IMG/VR virus record: IMGVR_UViG_3300010885_060403
Coordinates: 1 to 50,730 of that record
Length of the DNA: 50,730 nt
Strand: one strand, 5' to 3'
Source of the DNA: a virus
Of this stretch, positions 21,859 to 30,785 are shown piece by piece; position 1 is the first letter of the stretch; every line of letters starts with the position of its first letter. Both the position numbers and the translations under genes were made by a program. The notes below the pieces were generated by a model. That model saw nothing but the letters and a program-made list of their open reading frames with translations. It did no database searches and was not told the DNA's origin.

Positions 21859-22131
21859 ATGAAATATCATATGGGAATATGGAAAGAACTTCCAGCATAT
21901 CCCACAGAAGAAGATATAATTTTTGAATTGAATAGCTATTTAATCAGAGACGGAAGACCACATGGCGAATTTTCAGAGCAAACATTTAATTCTTTTTTAC
22001 CTTCAGGATGGGAAAATAGTAAGCACGGGGAACTAGTAAAATCCCTAATAGAAAAAGGAACATTTAGTAAACAAAAAGAAAAACAAAGCGCTAAGACTGT
22101 TTATAAAATCAAAGATAACCCCCATTATTAA
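21859..22131 (+). CDS. Hypothetical protein between uvsX and helicase, 90 aa
   Basis: The ATG at 21859 (MKYHMGIWKELPAYP) is seven bases after the uvsX stop and is preferred to an upstream Met inside uvsX. The pattern PTEEDIIFELNSYLIRDGRPHGEFSEQTFNSFLPSGWE, then a helix and a basic strand (KTVYKIKDNPHY), is compatible with a winged-helix fold. A small DNA-binding accessory to replication is plausible from context only. Confidence 0.5.
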   Translation: MKYHMGIWKELPAYPTEEDIIFELNSYLIRDGRPHGEFSEQTFNSFLPSGWENSKHGELVKSLIEKGTFSKQKEKQSAKTVYKIKDNPHY

Positions 22132-22133
22132 TT

Positions 22134-23438
22134 ATGATTAATTCCCATTTAGAGAATGTATGGTTCTGTAGTATAGTCTCAGATGCAATATACGTTGAAT
22201 CTGCTAAGCCTTCATTTTTTAAAGATGTTAGATACCAAGAGGCATTTAAGATCGTAAAATCTTTCTGGAAAAAATATTCGCAAATCCCTTCGACACAGCA
22301 AGTTAAAGAGATTGTAAAAATGCTTAAACTTGGGGATAAGCTTCCTGAAAATCAGGTTGATACAATATTTGATATTAAGCTAAGTGAATATGATCCTGAA
22401 TGGTTAAGAGAAAATACTGAATCTTGGATAGAATGGAAAAATCTGGAGCAAAGTGCAATGGATGCCATAACCTATATTAAATCGACAGAGGTTAGCCCAG
22501 AAAATATCAAAGACGTAGTTAATACATTTAAAACTATTGTTAATGAAAGAAATAGTTTAGATTTCTCATTTGATCTTGGATTGGATTTTACTGATCCTGA
22601 GAATCACAAACAACCCAAATCCAGCACATTTTCTTCTGGGTATGACTTCATAGATCTTGTTCTTGGCGGAGGTTTTTCTGCTAAAAATCTTTATGTTTTT
22701 TTAGGACAACCTAAAGTTGGTAAAACATTATGGCTTGGAAATATTGCAGCTCAAGCTATTAGAGCTTCTAGTAATGTTGCTGTAATAACTTTAGAGTTGA
22801 GCGACAGAAAATACATGAAGAGAATGGGGTCAAATCTTTTAGGGATAAAAATGTCCGATTATAACATTGCAACAGAAGACGGAGAGATTATTAAGAAGAA
22901 AATTAGAAATTTAGCTTTTGATAACTTAGCAACGCCCGGACAATTATACGTTAAAGAATTTGGAACAAGCCAGGCATCTGTTTTAGATGTTGAAAAATGG
23001 TTAAGAAAAGTTGAGGAGGTTAAAGGAATTAGATTTAAGATCGTTGTTATTGATTATATCAATATCATGAAGAACTGGAGAAATCCAAATACAGAAAATA
23101 CTTACATGAAGATCAAACAGATAGCAGAAGATCTAAGAGCAATGGGACAAAGAAACGAATGGGCTATTGTTACTGCAACGCAGACAAAACAATCTGAATT
23201 TGATGCAACAGATCTTTCAATGAATTCAGCTTCTGAATCTTCAGGATTAGTTGCAACTGTTGATGGTATGTTCGGTATTATACAGGATCCTTTAATGTAT
23301 TCAAATAATGAATATAAAATAAAAGTTCTTGCAAATAGAGATGAAGGATATAAAAATTCATACAAAAAATTTATAGTAGACTATACACATATGAGGATCA
23401 CAGAGGATCCCAACTCCCAAATAATGAATGAAAATTAA
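22134..23438 (+). CDS. DnaB-like replicative helicase (T4 gp41-type)
   Basis: 434 aa. An N-terminal helical domain (~1-155) precedes the RecA-like motor. Walker A is GQPKVGKT (191-198), then VAVITLELSDRKYMKRMGSNLLGI (H1a region), IVVIDYINIMKNW (Walker B) and WAIVTATQTKQSEFDATDLSMNSASESSGLVATVDGMFGI (H3/H4). It unwinds DNA ahead of the phage replisome. It starts three bases after the 90-aa gene and its stop overlaps the next start. Confidence 0.9.
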   Translation: MINSHLENVWFCSIVSDAIYVESAKPSFFKDVRYQEAFKIVKSFWKKYSQIPSTQQVKEIVKMLKLGDKLPENQVDTIFDIKLSEYDPEWLRENTESWIEWKNLEQSAMDAITYIKSTEVSPENIKDVVNTFKTIVNERNSLDFSFDLGLDFTDPENHKQPKSSTFSSGYDFIDLVLGGGFSAKNLYVFLGQPKVGKTLWLGNIAAQAIRASSNVAVITLELSDRKYMKRMGSNLLGIKMSDYNIATEDGEIIKKKIRNLAFDNLATPGQLYVKEFGTSQASVLDVEKWLRKVEEVKGIRFKIVVIDYINIMKNWRNPNTENTYMKIKQIAEDLRAMGQRNEWAIVTATQTKQSEFDATDLSMNSASESSGLVATVDGMFGIIQDPLMYSNNEYKIKVLANRDEGYKNSYKKFIVDYTHMRITEDPNSQIMNEN

Positions 23439-23896
23439 TGAAACAAAAAAAGCTAATCGAGGAAGTAGAGGTTCCTGAAACAGAAGCAATCCCGATAGAT
23501 CCTTCATATGCTGAATATCTACAAATAGAAGACACATCAAAAGACTATAGATCTTTTAAATCATCAAGAGACGAAGATGATGAAGATTATTTACATCTTG
23601 CTGCTTTGAATGATCTTGTTTATGAAATTTTTCACCGATCAAGATGGTGTGCACTTGGTCCTAATAAGAAAATACCAAAAGATCTGATACCTTTTTTATT
23701 CCAAGATCTATTAGAAGAAATGGCAGAAACTGAATTTAGCACGGTAGAAAAATTTGTTGCAATATGTGATTTTATGAATGTCGGTTATTTAAAAGCCTAT
23801 GAATTAATCCATATGAAGTATAAAGAATTAATAGTTAACGAAATGGATCAAAAATTTGGGATAGTTTCCAAAAAGAAGATCAAGAAAATATTTTAG
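23438..23896 (+). CDS. Hypothetical protein in replication cluster, 152 aa
   Basis: It overlaps the helicase stop by one base, so translation is coupled. Acidic N-terminal ~50 residues are followed by a helical domain (LNDLVYEIFHRSRWCALGPNKKIPKDLIPFLFQDLLEEMAETEF) and a basic end (VSKKKIKKIF). No family recognised. It is between gp41-like and gp47-like genes, so a replication or recombination accessory role is possible. Confidence 0.5.
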   Translation: MKQKKLIEEVEVPETEAIPIDPSYAEYLQIEDTSKDYRSFKSSRDEDDEDYLHLAALNDLVYEIFHRSRWCALGPNKKIPKDLIPFLFQDLLEEMAETEFSTVEKFVAICDFMNVGYLKAYELIHMKYKELIVNEMDQKFGIVSKKKIKKIF

Positions 23897-23897
23897 A

Positions 23898-24995
23898 ATG
23901 AATGTAGCGAAAGCAAAAAGGGTTTGGATGGTAACGGACACCCATTTAGGAGTTAGGAATAGCTCAGAAGAATGGATACAGATCATGAGAAAATACTTTT
24001 TTGAATGGTTTATACCATTGGTTAAAAAAGAATACAAACCAGGAGATATCCTAATCCATCTGGGAGATGTTTATGATTCCAGACAAAGTATTAATTTAAA
24101 GGTTTTAAATCTTTGTGTTGAAATTTTTGGTGAGTTATCCAAAATATTTTCCGATGGTGTTTATGTTATAGTAGGAAATCATGACATTTATGCAAAAGAA
24201 TCCAACGAAATAAATTCATTAGCTTCCCTTAAATGGATTCCAAATATTAATATATTTGAAGATCCAGTATCTATGAAGCTTGGAAAAAGAACGGCTTTCA
24301 TGATGCCATGGAGATCAAATGAAGAAGTTGCAGTGGAATTATTGGCAGAAACGGAAAAACATGATTATCTTTTTTGTCACTCGGATATCAGGGGTTTAAG
24401 TTTTAATAAATACACCAAGATTGAGGATGGAATAGGCTATAATAAATTAGACAATTTTGATAGAGTATATTCTGGGCATATTCATTACTCTCAGAATTTT
24501 GGTAAGGTCCGAATGTTAGGATCACCATATCAGTTAACAAGATCTGATATGGATAATAGAAAGTCAATTCTAGTATTAGATTTAGATTCACAAGAAGAAA
24601 TTCTTTACGATAATAACTTCTCACCTAAGTTTATTAAAATTGGGTTTGATCAGGTCTTAGAAAAAACACCTTTTGAATTAGAGGATATGTTCAGAAACAA
24701 TTTTGTGGATGTTTTAATCGATCCTAAGATAGCAGTTAAAGCTTCATTAGGGATATTAACAGAAATGGTAGCTACACAGCTTAAAACCACCTTTACACCG
24801 ATTAAGGATGTAGAGATGATAGATCAAAATTTAGAAGATGCACTTTTCAATCTTGACGGTAAGAATTTTTCAATTGTCGATTTCGCAGATGAATACATTA
24901 ACGCCTTAAATGAGCCTGATGAGGTAAAAGATAAAATGAAAAAAACAATTAGGGTACTATATAAAAGAACAACAGATAAAGAAGTAGAAGCATGA
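23898..24995 (+). CDS. gp47/SbcD-like recombination nuclease subunit
   Basis: 365 aa. The calcineurin-like phosphoesterase motifs appear in order: VTDTHLGVRN (Asp14, His16), IHLGDVYDSRQ, VIVGNHDIY, FCHSDI and VYSGHIHYSQ. In T4, gp47 pairs with gp46 as the Mre11/Rad50-like complex that processes double-strand ends for recombination-dependent replication. Its stop overlaps the gp46-like start by four bases (ATGA), typical of a tightly coupled pair. Confidence 0.92.
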   Translation: MNVAKAKRVWMVTDTHLGVRNSSEEWIQIMRKYFFEWFIPLVKKEYKPGDILIHLGDVYDSRQSINLKVLNLCVEIFGELSKIFSDGVYVIVGNHDIYAKESNEINSLASLKWIPNINIFEDPVSMKLGKRTAFMMPWRSNEEVAVELLAETEKHDYLFCHSDIRGLSFNKYTKIEDGIGYNKLDNFDRVYSGHIHYSQNFGKVRMLGSPYQLTRSDMDNRKSILVLDLDSQEEILYDNNFSPKFIKIGFDQVLEKTPFELEDMFRNNFVDVLIDPKIAVKASLGILTEMVATQLKTTFTPIKDVEMIDQNLEDALFNLDGKNFSIVDFADEYINALNEPDEVKDKMKKTIRVLYKRTTDKEVEA

Positions 24996-26656
24996 GATTA
25001 ACCAAAATAGAATGGAGGAATTTTGCATCGTATGGTAATAAGATCCAAAATTTATCTTTTGATGAAAATACAGGATTATATTTAGTAGTTGGGGAAAATG
25101 GTGCAGGTAAATCAACAATTTCCGATGTTATAACATATGGGCTATATGGAAAATTAGAAGGAAAAAAACTTAAAGATATTCCAAACAGAATTAATGGTAA
25201 TGCATGGGTAAGAATAACTTTCATTTCTAATGGGGAAGAATATAGTGTAGAAAGAGGAATAGACCCATCTATATTTAATCTTTATGTCAATGGAAATTTG
25301 TACGATAAAGCAGGGTCTAGATCGGTTCAAGAATATCTAACCGACGATATTATACAAATACCTAATTACGTTTTTAATAACACAATATCCCTCTCGATTA
25401 ATGATTTTAAAAGCTTTCTTAAAATGTCTCCTGCTGATAAGAAATCTATCATTGATAAAATATTTGGATTCTATGTGATTAATGAAATGAGAGATTTGTT
25501 GAAAGAAGAATCCAAATCGATCAAAGAAAACATGGCTAGGCTAAATGGTGAAATAGATGGCCTTACAAGAACTCTTTCTAGAACACAAGAAGAATTACAA
25601 TCTCTGTCAGAAAAAATAAAGGAAGATTCTAAAGACAAAATAGGTGATTTAGAAGATAAGATTTCTAAATTCTCATCCTTATTGGAAATACACAAAGAAA
25701 AGGTTAAAGAATTCAATCAACTGGATTTAGAAATTTCAGGGCAGGTAAAATCTGCATACAGAGCTTTAACCACAGCAAAGGAATCTAAAAGAACTATAGA
25801 ACAAAAAATTAGACTTTACGAAAATGATAAATGTCCAACGTGCACCACAGATCTTTCCGGAGCATTTCATCAAAGTTTAAAGGATGATCTTAATAAACAG
25901 CTTAATGATTTTGAAGATAGCATAAAATCTTCTCAAGATAGTTATGACGAAGCCCTAGAGAAAGAATCGGAAGTAAGAAAAGAAAAAGCATCTATAACCG
26001 AAAAGGGAAATAGAATAATGGTTAATATAAATTCAACCAAAGAAGAGCTTAAAAAAATAAAATCAGTATCTGCAATACAGGGATTAGATTCTCTAAAAAG
26101 GATATCCGAAGAAACAAGAGATAGTATTCAGGATTTCTCACAGGAGAGGGTTAAAGAGGATAAAAAATCTGAATGGATAAAAAAGATAGAGGATATTCTC
26201 GGAGACAGAGGAGTTAAACAATTAGCTTTGAAAACTATACTTCCTTCTCTAAACGGAAATATATCAGAATTAATGGAATCCCTACATCTTCCATATACTG
26301 TTACGTTCGATGAGGATTTTAACGCATCGGTTGTTCATATGGGTGAAGAGATATCAACATCTACTCTCAGTACTGGTGAAATGAAGAAAGTTGATTTTGC
26401 AGTGCTTTTATCGGTTATAAAATTGATGAAAATAAGATTTAGCTCAATTAATTTGCTTTTCCTAGATGAGATTTTCAGTTCGGTGGATCCTGATGGTGTT
26501 TATACTATACTAAACACACTTAGAAAAATATGTGATGATCTTGGTTTAAATGTTTTTGTTATAAACCATGCCCCCATGCCTACTGAGATATTTGATTACA
26601 AGATGGAAATACAGAAAAGAAACAACTTTTCTGACCTTCTTGTAGAGAAGGTATAG
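24992..26656 (+). CDS. gp46/SbcC-like recombination ATPase subunit
   Basis: 554 aa. Walker A GENGAGKST (34-42) lies in an ABC-type head. Long coiled coils (~170-275 and ~290-385) flank a zinc-hook CPTC (281-284). The C-terminal half has the signature STGEMKKVDFAVLLS and Walker B LLFLDEIFSSVDPDGV. It forms the Rad50-like partner of the gp47-like nuclease. Confidence 0.93.
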   Translation: MRLTKIEWRNFASYGNKIQNLSFDENTGLYLVVGENGAGKSTISDVITYGLYGKLEGKKLKDIPNRINGNAWVRITFISNGEEYSVERGIDPSIFNLYVNGNLYDKAGSRSVQEYLTDDIIQIPNYVFNNTISLSINDFKSFLKMSPADKKSIIDKIFGFYVINEMRDLLKEESKSIKENMARLNGEIDGLTRTLSRTQEELQSLSEKIKEDSKDKIGDLEDKISKFSSLLEIHKEKVKEFNQLDLEISGQVKSAYRALTTAKESKRTIEQKIRLYENDKCPTCTTDLSGAFHQSLKDDLNKQLNDFEDSIKSSQDSYDEALEKESEVRKEKASITEKGNRIMVNINSTKEELKKIKSVSAIQGLDSLKRISEETRDSIQDFSQERVKEDKKSEWIKKIEDILGDRGVKQLALKTILPSLNGNISELMESLHLPYTVTFDEDFNASVVHMGEEISTSTLSTGEMKKVDFAVLLSVIKLMKIRFSSINLLFLDEIFSSVDPDGVYTILNTLRKICDDLGLNVFVINHAPMPTEIFDYKMEIQKRNNFSDLLVEKV

Positions 26657-26663
26657 AAATTTC

Positions 26664-26672
26664 AATATATAG
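26664..26672 (+). promoter_or_regulatory. AATATATAG motif with Shine-Dalgarno-like AGGAG
   Basis: AATATATAG runs directly into AGGAG five bases before the 26677 ATG. It marks the switch from replication genes to virion genes. SD-like sequences are rare in this window. Confidence 0.4.
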
Positions 26673-26676
26673 GAGT

Positions 26677-26997
26677 ATGGCAATATCATCTAGAAACGAT
26701 ATAGAAAAATACTCTTATTTCTTTGTTACAAAGAATAATAAAAGATCGCTCTCAAATCTCCCTGCAAGCGAATTTCTAATTTACAAATTCGAAAATCCGG
26801 TGTCTGCCCAAAGAGGAAAGACCTTTTTGACCGATGAATATGTTACTAATGTATACGAGCTAGGAGATAATACATATAATGAAGGGTCATTTCTTCATCC
26901 AAAATACACGAATCAGAAGAATTTGCCCATAGAATTCAAATATAATGAACTCCCTGTTATAGATGTATTTGTAGAGGAGAGTAGAAACATAAAATAA
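26677..26997 (+). CDS. Hypothetical protein at start of neck/tail cluster, 106 aa
   Basis: Small mixed alpha/beta protein (MAISSRNDIEKYSYFFVTKNN; EFLIYKFENPVSAQRGKTFL). No family recognised. It is the first gene of the run leading to gp15-, terminase- and sheath-like genes and is separated from the next by only five bases, so it is probably a neck, connector or tail part. Confidence 0.5.
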   Translation: MAISSRNDIEKYSYFFVTKNNKRSLSNLPASEFLIYKFENPVSAQRGKTFLTDEYVTNVYELGDNTYNEGSFLHPKYTNQKNLPIEFKYNELPVIDVFVEESRNIK

Positions 26998-27002
26998 AAT
27001 TT

Positions 27003-27800
27003 ATGAATTTTTTAGATAAATTTAATAGCGATGATATCTTCTTTAGGGGGCTTATCATAGGTATGCTTAAGTCGTTGAATGAAAAAATAACATACTTCCA
27101 AACAACTAGCGGGGGTAAAATACAAGAGATTTACATTCCCTTCTTTTATTCTTTAGCTGGAGATGAATCTTTTTTGCAGGATTTCTACATAAATTACGGG
27201 GATTGCGACGGTAATCCAGCTTTTGCAGAAGGAAATTATGATGTTATACCTAGGGGGGTTTTAGAATATTCAGGATCTAGGGTTAATAATGCATCTACGA
27301 CGAATAAGTATGTAAGGGGAACATACGAAAAAGAAATCATGCAAGATAGCGGGGGTTCCGAAATGAGAGCGTATTCGGCTTATCTTGCGCCTATTCCAAT
27401 TGATGCAACATTTAATCTTAAAATTAAAGTTGATACCACGACGGATGCACTTAAAATACAAGCAAGGGTAATTGAGGTTCTATTTAAAAATTTCATCTAT
27501 TACTTTGAATATAACGGATTTAGAATTCCAGTCCAGGTTTCTTTGCCAGATACTGTTCCAGAAAAAACACCAAATCAGTTTAATTTCAGCTATGGAAGTA
27601 CTAGAGGGGAGGGAATAACATTATCTCTTTCCGTAAATACCGAGACCTATCTTCCTCAGTTAGATATGTCCACTGAAAGATTTAGGGGTAATTTGATGCA
27701 AGGGGGCATTAAAGTAAAAACAGAGCTTGGTGTAGTTCCTGATGATAATTCTACTATTTTAAAGGGGATTGATATCCTTTCCGAAAAGACCATTAAATAA
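27003..27800 (+). CDS. Probable T4 gp15-like tail terminator/sheath stabiliser
   Basis: 265 aa, close to T4 gp15 (272 aa). Pattern: LKSLNEKITYFQT, then IYIPFFYSLAGDESFLQDF, DVIPRGVLEYSG, a region with YVRGTYEKE, and paired beta-strands (YSAYLAPIPIDATFNLKIKVDTTTDALKI). Gene order (before small and large terminase, sheath and tube) agrees with T4 gene 15. gp15 caps the tail tube and sheath for joining to the head. Assignment by order and pattern, not by a specific motif. Confidence 0.6.
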   Translation: MNFLDKFNSDDIFFRGLIIGMLKSLNEKITYFQTTSGGKIQEIYIPFFYSLAGDESFLQDFYINYGDCDGNPAFAEGNYDVIPRGVLEYSGSRVNNASTTNKYVRGTYEKEIMQDSGGSEMRAYSAYLAPIPIDATFNLKIKVDTTTDALKIQARVIEVLFKNFIYYFEYNGFRIPVQVSLPDTVPEKTPNQFNFSYGSTRGEGITLSLSVNTETYLPQLDMSTERFRGNLMQGGIKVKTELGVVPDDNSTILKGIDILSEKTIK

Positions 27801-27806
27801 TTCGCT

Positions 27807-27815
27807 GATATATAG
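27807..27815 (+). promoter_or_regulatory. GATATATAG late-promoter-like motif
   Basis: Ends five bases before the 27821 start. Confidence 0.4.
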
Positions 27816-27820
27816 AAGCG

Positions 27821-29983
27821 ATGACAGATCCTATCATATTTTCGTCTATAGGTAACTATAGAATCATAAACTACAATGCTCCGTTCAAAGGCGTTGAAAA
27901 ATTCAATGGGTGGATTATAGAGACAGAGGAGGAGCAAGAGCCAAGTAGTTATTTATTAAAAGAATTCAGATGGAGTACCAATAATAGCAATTGGTCCCTA
28001 TGGATGCCACTTCATCAAGAAGTTATAGACGGATTGGAATTAAATCCAGATAAAGATCTTTATTTGGAATTTAAATTTACTGCTCATTCTAACGAGGATT
28101 CAAGCCCATATCTTTCGGAGGGGACCAATTTACATCCCCAGATAGTGTTAAACAACTTTGATTTGGATCTTAAATATAAGGTCATAGATTACAGAGATCT
28201 TGCTACTAAACCTGCAATAATGTGTTCTAAAGAGCTATACACAAAGTCTATTATTTTTAATAGTTGCTCTCCTGATAAGCTTTTTAAACCTTACGATGTG
28301 AATAGGGGTATAAATATCTACCAGGATCTAAGTAAGACAGTAAACACGCTATTTGGACATGAAGTTAGTTATTACTCAGTTCAGCCTAATGGTAGAGGTA
28401 AAGATGTTGTATTAAAAGAATACAGCTTATTTGATGTTGTTGATGAGAAGTGTATTAAAGTAATGGTTCCTGGAAATAACTTCCCTGATAATAAACCAAT
28501 ATTCGACACATTTGGTATTCAATTTGAACAACCATTAGAGATACACATAGACAGAAAATACTTTGAAGAATTTTTTGGAAAGGGTGCTGCTCCTAGAAAA
28601 AGAGATATTATTTTCTTCCCTTTAACGAATAGGATCTATCAGATAGAATCTACCTATCTGCACAGAGATTTTAATCTATATCCGGTTTACTTCAAATGTC
28701 AACTGATGAAGTACGAGGTAAAACAAAATACTCAGTTTAATAATAAAGTTGCAGAAAAAGAGCTCCTTGATTACACAGTAAACACCCAGGATCTTTTTGG
28801 CGAAGAGACTAAGAATGAAATAGAAAAGGTAACTAAAAAGCAACAGTATTTCGTTTCATCTCAAAGGAGAAATGAGGATCCTACCAGATCTTATATTGAC
28901 CATTATCTTCCAATTATAGAATTTGATTTAAATAACAATTGGACTATAATATTAAATAGCTATTACGATTTAGAAAGATTTGTTTATGACGATCCTAATG
29001 CTACTAGTAAATCTGAGATAGAAAGACAAGCTGTTAGATATAAATCAATTCCTGCTTTAAGCGATGGTGAAGAATTATCTTTCACGTGTTGGTTTAAAAC
29101 TAGAAATTATATAGACAAAACAAAATTAGTTAATAGACCAGCAGCTAAGGCTTCAATATCATCGTACACACAAGGAGCTGGATTTATAACATATTCAACG
29201 TGGCCCAATACACACAAATTAACAACAGCTGATGAGTATATTTCTATACTAGCTGATGCCCCAAGATCTGGAGGATTCCGTATATTAGAAATTCCTGACG
29301 AATACACATTTAAGGTAAAAGATAACGGAACCGAGATAACAGCATCTCTTGCAACATGGAAAGTACAGAAGGCACAGGCTAGAACATTAGTATACGGCAG
29401 AAACGATCATAATAAAGGGATCTGGATACAAATGATCTGGTCAGGAACAAATACAACACCAACAAGCACTGAATATATTCAAACGGGATCATTCAGAATT
29501 TTGGTTAATAACCTTGAAATTCTATCACCATTCGGAGCAGGAACCCCGACAGCAAACGGAAATTTCATTCCATCCCTTGATGAATGGTACGGATTTGTAT
29601 TTAATTTCTCAAATATTTTTAAACAATATTCTATTAATGTTTGGCAAATGCTTTATGATCCCGAAAATCCAGAAGCACAAACATCAGATTTGGGAATTGT
29701 ACATTACAAAGAGGGATTAAATACAGATAAGTATACATACACCTTAGAATCTAACGTCGAGTCAGATAACCAAAAGGTAACTTGGGGTACAGATAATAAT
29801 GCATATAAAATTTTGGGAGGACCTTTATACTTAAGTAATCTAAGAATATTCCAAAATATGATAGAAAAAGAAAAACAATCAGCGATTTTAAATCAAAATG
29901 TAGTCGGTGATTCACAATTAGCAATCATTATAGATAATGCTAAGCCTGTTCTTAAATTACCTAAGATTGCTAAAAACCGATAA
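27821..29983 (+). CDS. Large neck/tail protein with gp14-like segment and LamG-like C-domain, 720 aa
   Basis: Residues ~225-310 (FGIQFEQPLEIHIDRKYFEEFFGKG, then RKRDIIFFPLTNRIYQIESTYLHRDFN and KCQLMKYEVKQN) resemble the neck protein gp14 of T4-like phages. The C-terminal ~330 residues look like a concanavalin/LamG beta-sandwich (SFTCWFKTRNYI, WIQMIWSG, LDEWYGFVFNFSN, GGPLYLSNLRIF), which usually binds carbohydrate. T4 gp14 is much shorter, so this would be a fusion that displays an adhesin-like domain at the neck. Gene order fits. Confidence 0.5.
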   Translation: MTDPIIFSSIGNYRIINYNAPFKGVEKFNGWIIETEEEQEPSSYLLKEFRWSTNNSNWSLWMPLHQEVIDGLELNPDKDLYLEFKFTAHSNEDSSPYLSEGTNLHPQIVLNNFDLDLKYKVIDYRDLATKPAIMCSKELYTKSIIFNSCSPDKLFKPYDVNRGINIYQDLSKTVNTLFGHEVSYYSVQPNGRGKDVVLKEYSLFDVVDEKCIKVMVPGNNFPDNKPIFDTFGIQFEQPLEIHIDRKYFEEFFGKGAAPRKRDIIFFPLTNRIYQIESTYLHRDFNLYPVYFKCQLMKYEVKQNTQFNNKVAEKELLDYTVNTQDLFGEETKNEIEKVTKKQQYFVSSQRRNEDPTRSYIDHYLPIIEFDLNNNWTIILNSYYDLERFVYDDPNATSKSEIERQAVRYKSIPALSDGEELSFTCWFKTRNYIDKTKLVNRPAAKASISSYTQGAGFITYSTWPNTHKLTTADEYISILADAPRSGGFRILEIPDEYTFKVKDNGTEITASLATWKVQKAQARTLVYGRNDHNKGIWIQMIWSGTNTTPTSTEYIQTGSFRILVNNLEILSPFGAGTPTANGNFIPSLDEWYGFVFNFSNIFKQYSINVWQMLYDPENPEAQTSDLGIVHYKEGLNTDKYTYTLESNVESDNQKVTWGTDNNAYKILGGPLYLSNLRIFQNMIEKEKQSAILNQNVVGDSQLAIIIDNAKPVLKLPKIAKNR

Positions 29984-29987
29984 TTTT

Positions 29988-30782
29988 ATGCCAAGAAGAC
30001 CCCCTAAAAATACCACAGAAAAACCTAATATAGAAGAGGCCCTTAAAAAGAAACAGCAGCTAGAGGACCTTATTTTTTCTAATGAGACATTAGATGGATT
30101 AACTTCCCCTGATATCCCAGCAATGAGACCAGAGAGGATAATGAATTTTGATGCTCTGAAAACAGAGGTTGAAGCAGAGTCAAAAGCTATATTGAATTCT
30201 TTAATCAAATTTCACATGGATACTGATGTTATCAGTGAGGATGATTATGTTAATTATAGAGCTAAGATTGATGCATTAAGTATTTCTACTATGGCATTTC
30301 AAATCAGAACAGCTCAGCACGCAGTTACTAAGATGCTTGACGAAATTGATGCAGGTGGTCAATATCAGGCAAGAAATTTTGAGGTATTAACATCTATGCA
30401 GAATCAATTAATGCAAATGCCTATAAAATTTCAGGAGTATCTTTCAAAGATGGAAAAGACCTATAAGGATCTAAACAATGAAGCAAAAAATTCAGGTAAT
30501 GTCCAACAAAGAGAAATAACAGATAGCGAGGGAAATCCTGTTATGATACCAGGGATTAACGGAGAAGGTGGAACAGTAAAGGTGAGAGGGAATAAAACCC
30601 TAATGGAAGGATTACAGAATGTTATTAAAACTGAGGTTATAATTAAGAAGGCTCAGATAATAGAAGATGAAGATAAAAATCTAATCGATCCTAAAATGAA
30701 GGATCTAATAACTCCAGAAAGTGAACTAAAACAACAAATGGAAGACGAGACTAGAATAGATCTCGACGACGATTTATTTTAA
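29988..30782 (+). CDS. Probable small terminase subunit (gp16 position), 264 aa
   Basis: Start MPRRPPKNTTEKP at 29988, four bases after the previous stop, is preferred to a Met inside that gene. The protein is mostly helical with a coiled-coil-like middle (AVTKMLDEIDAGGQ; MQNQLMQMPIKFQEYLSKMEKTYKDL) and an acidic C-terminus (DDETRIDLDDDLF type). Small terminases are helical oligomers that select DNA for packaging and are encoded just before the large subunit, as here. It is longer than T4 gp16 (164 aa). Confidence 0.55.
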   Translation: MPRRPPKNTTEKPNIEEALKKKQQLEDLIFSNETLDGLTSPDIPAMRPERIMNFDALKTEVEAESKAILNSLIKFHMDTDVISEDDYVNYRAKIDALSISTMAFQIRTAQHAVTKMLDEIDAGGQYQARNFEVLTSMQNQLMQMPIKFQEYLSKMEKTYKDLNNEAKNSGNVQQREITDSEGNPVMIPGINGEGGTVKVRGNKTLMEGLQNVIKTEVIIKKAQIIEDEDKNLIDPKMKDLITPESELKQQMEDETRIDLDDDLF

Positions 30783-30785
30783 TAT

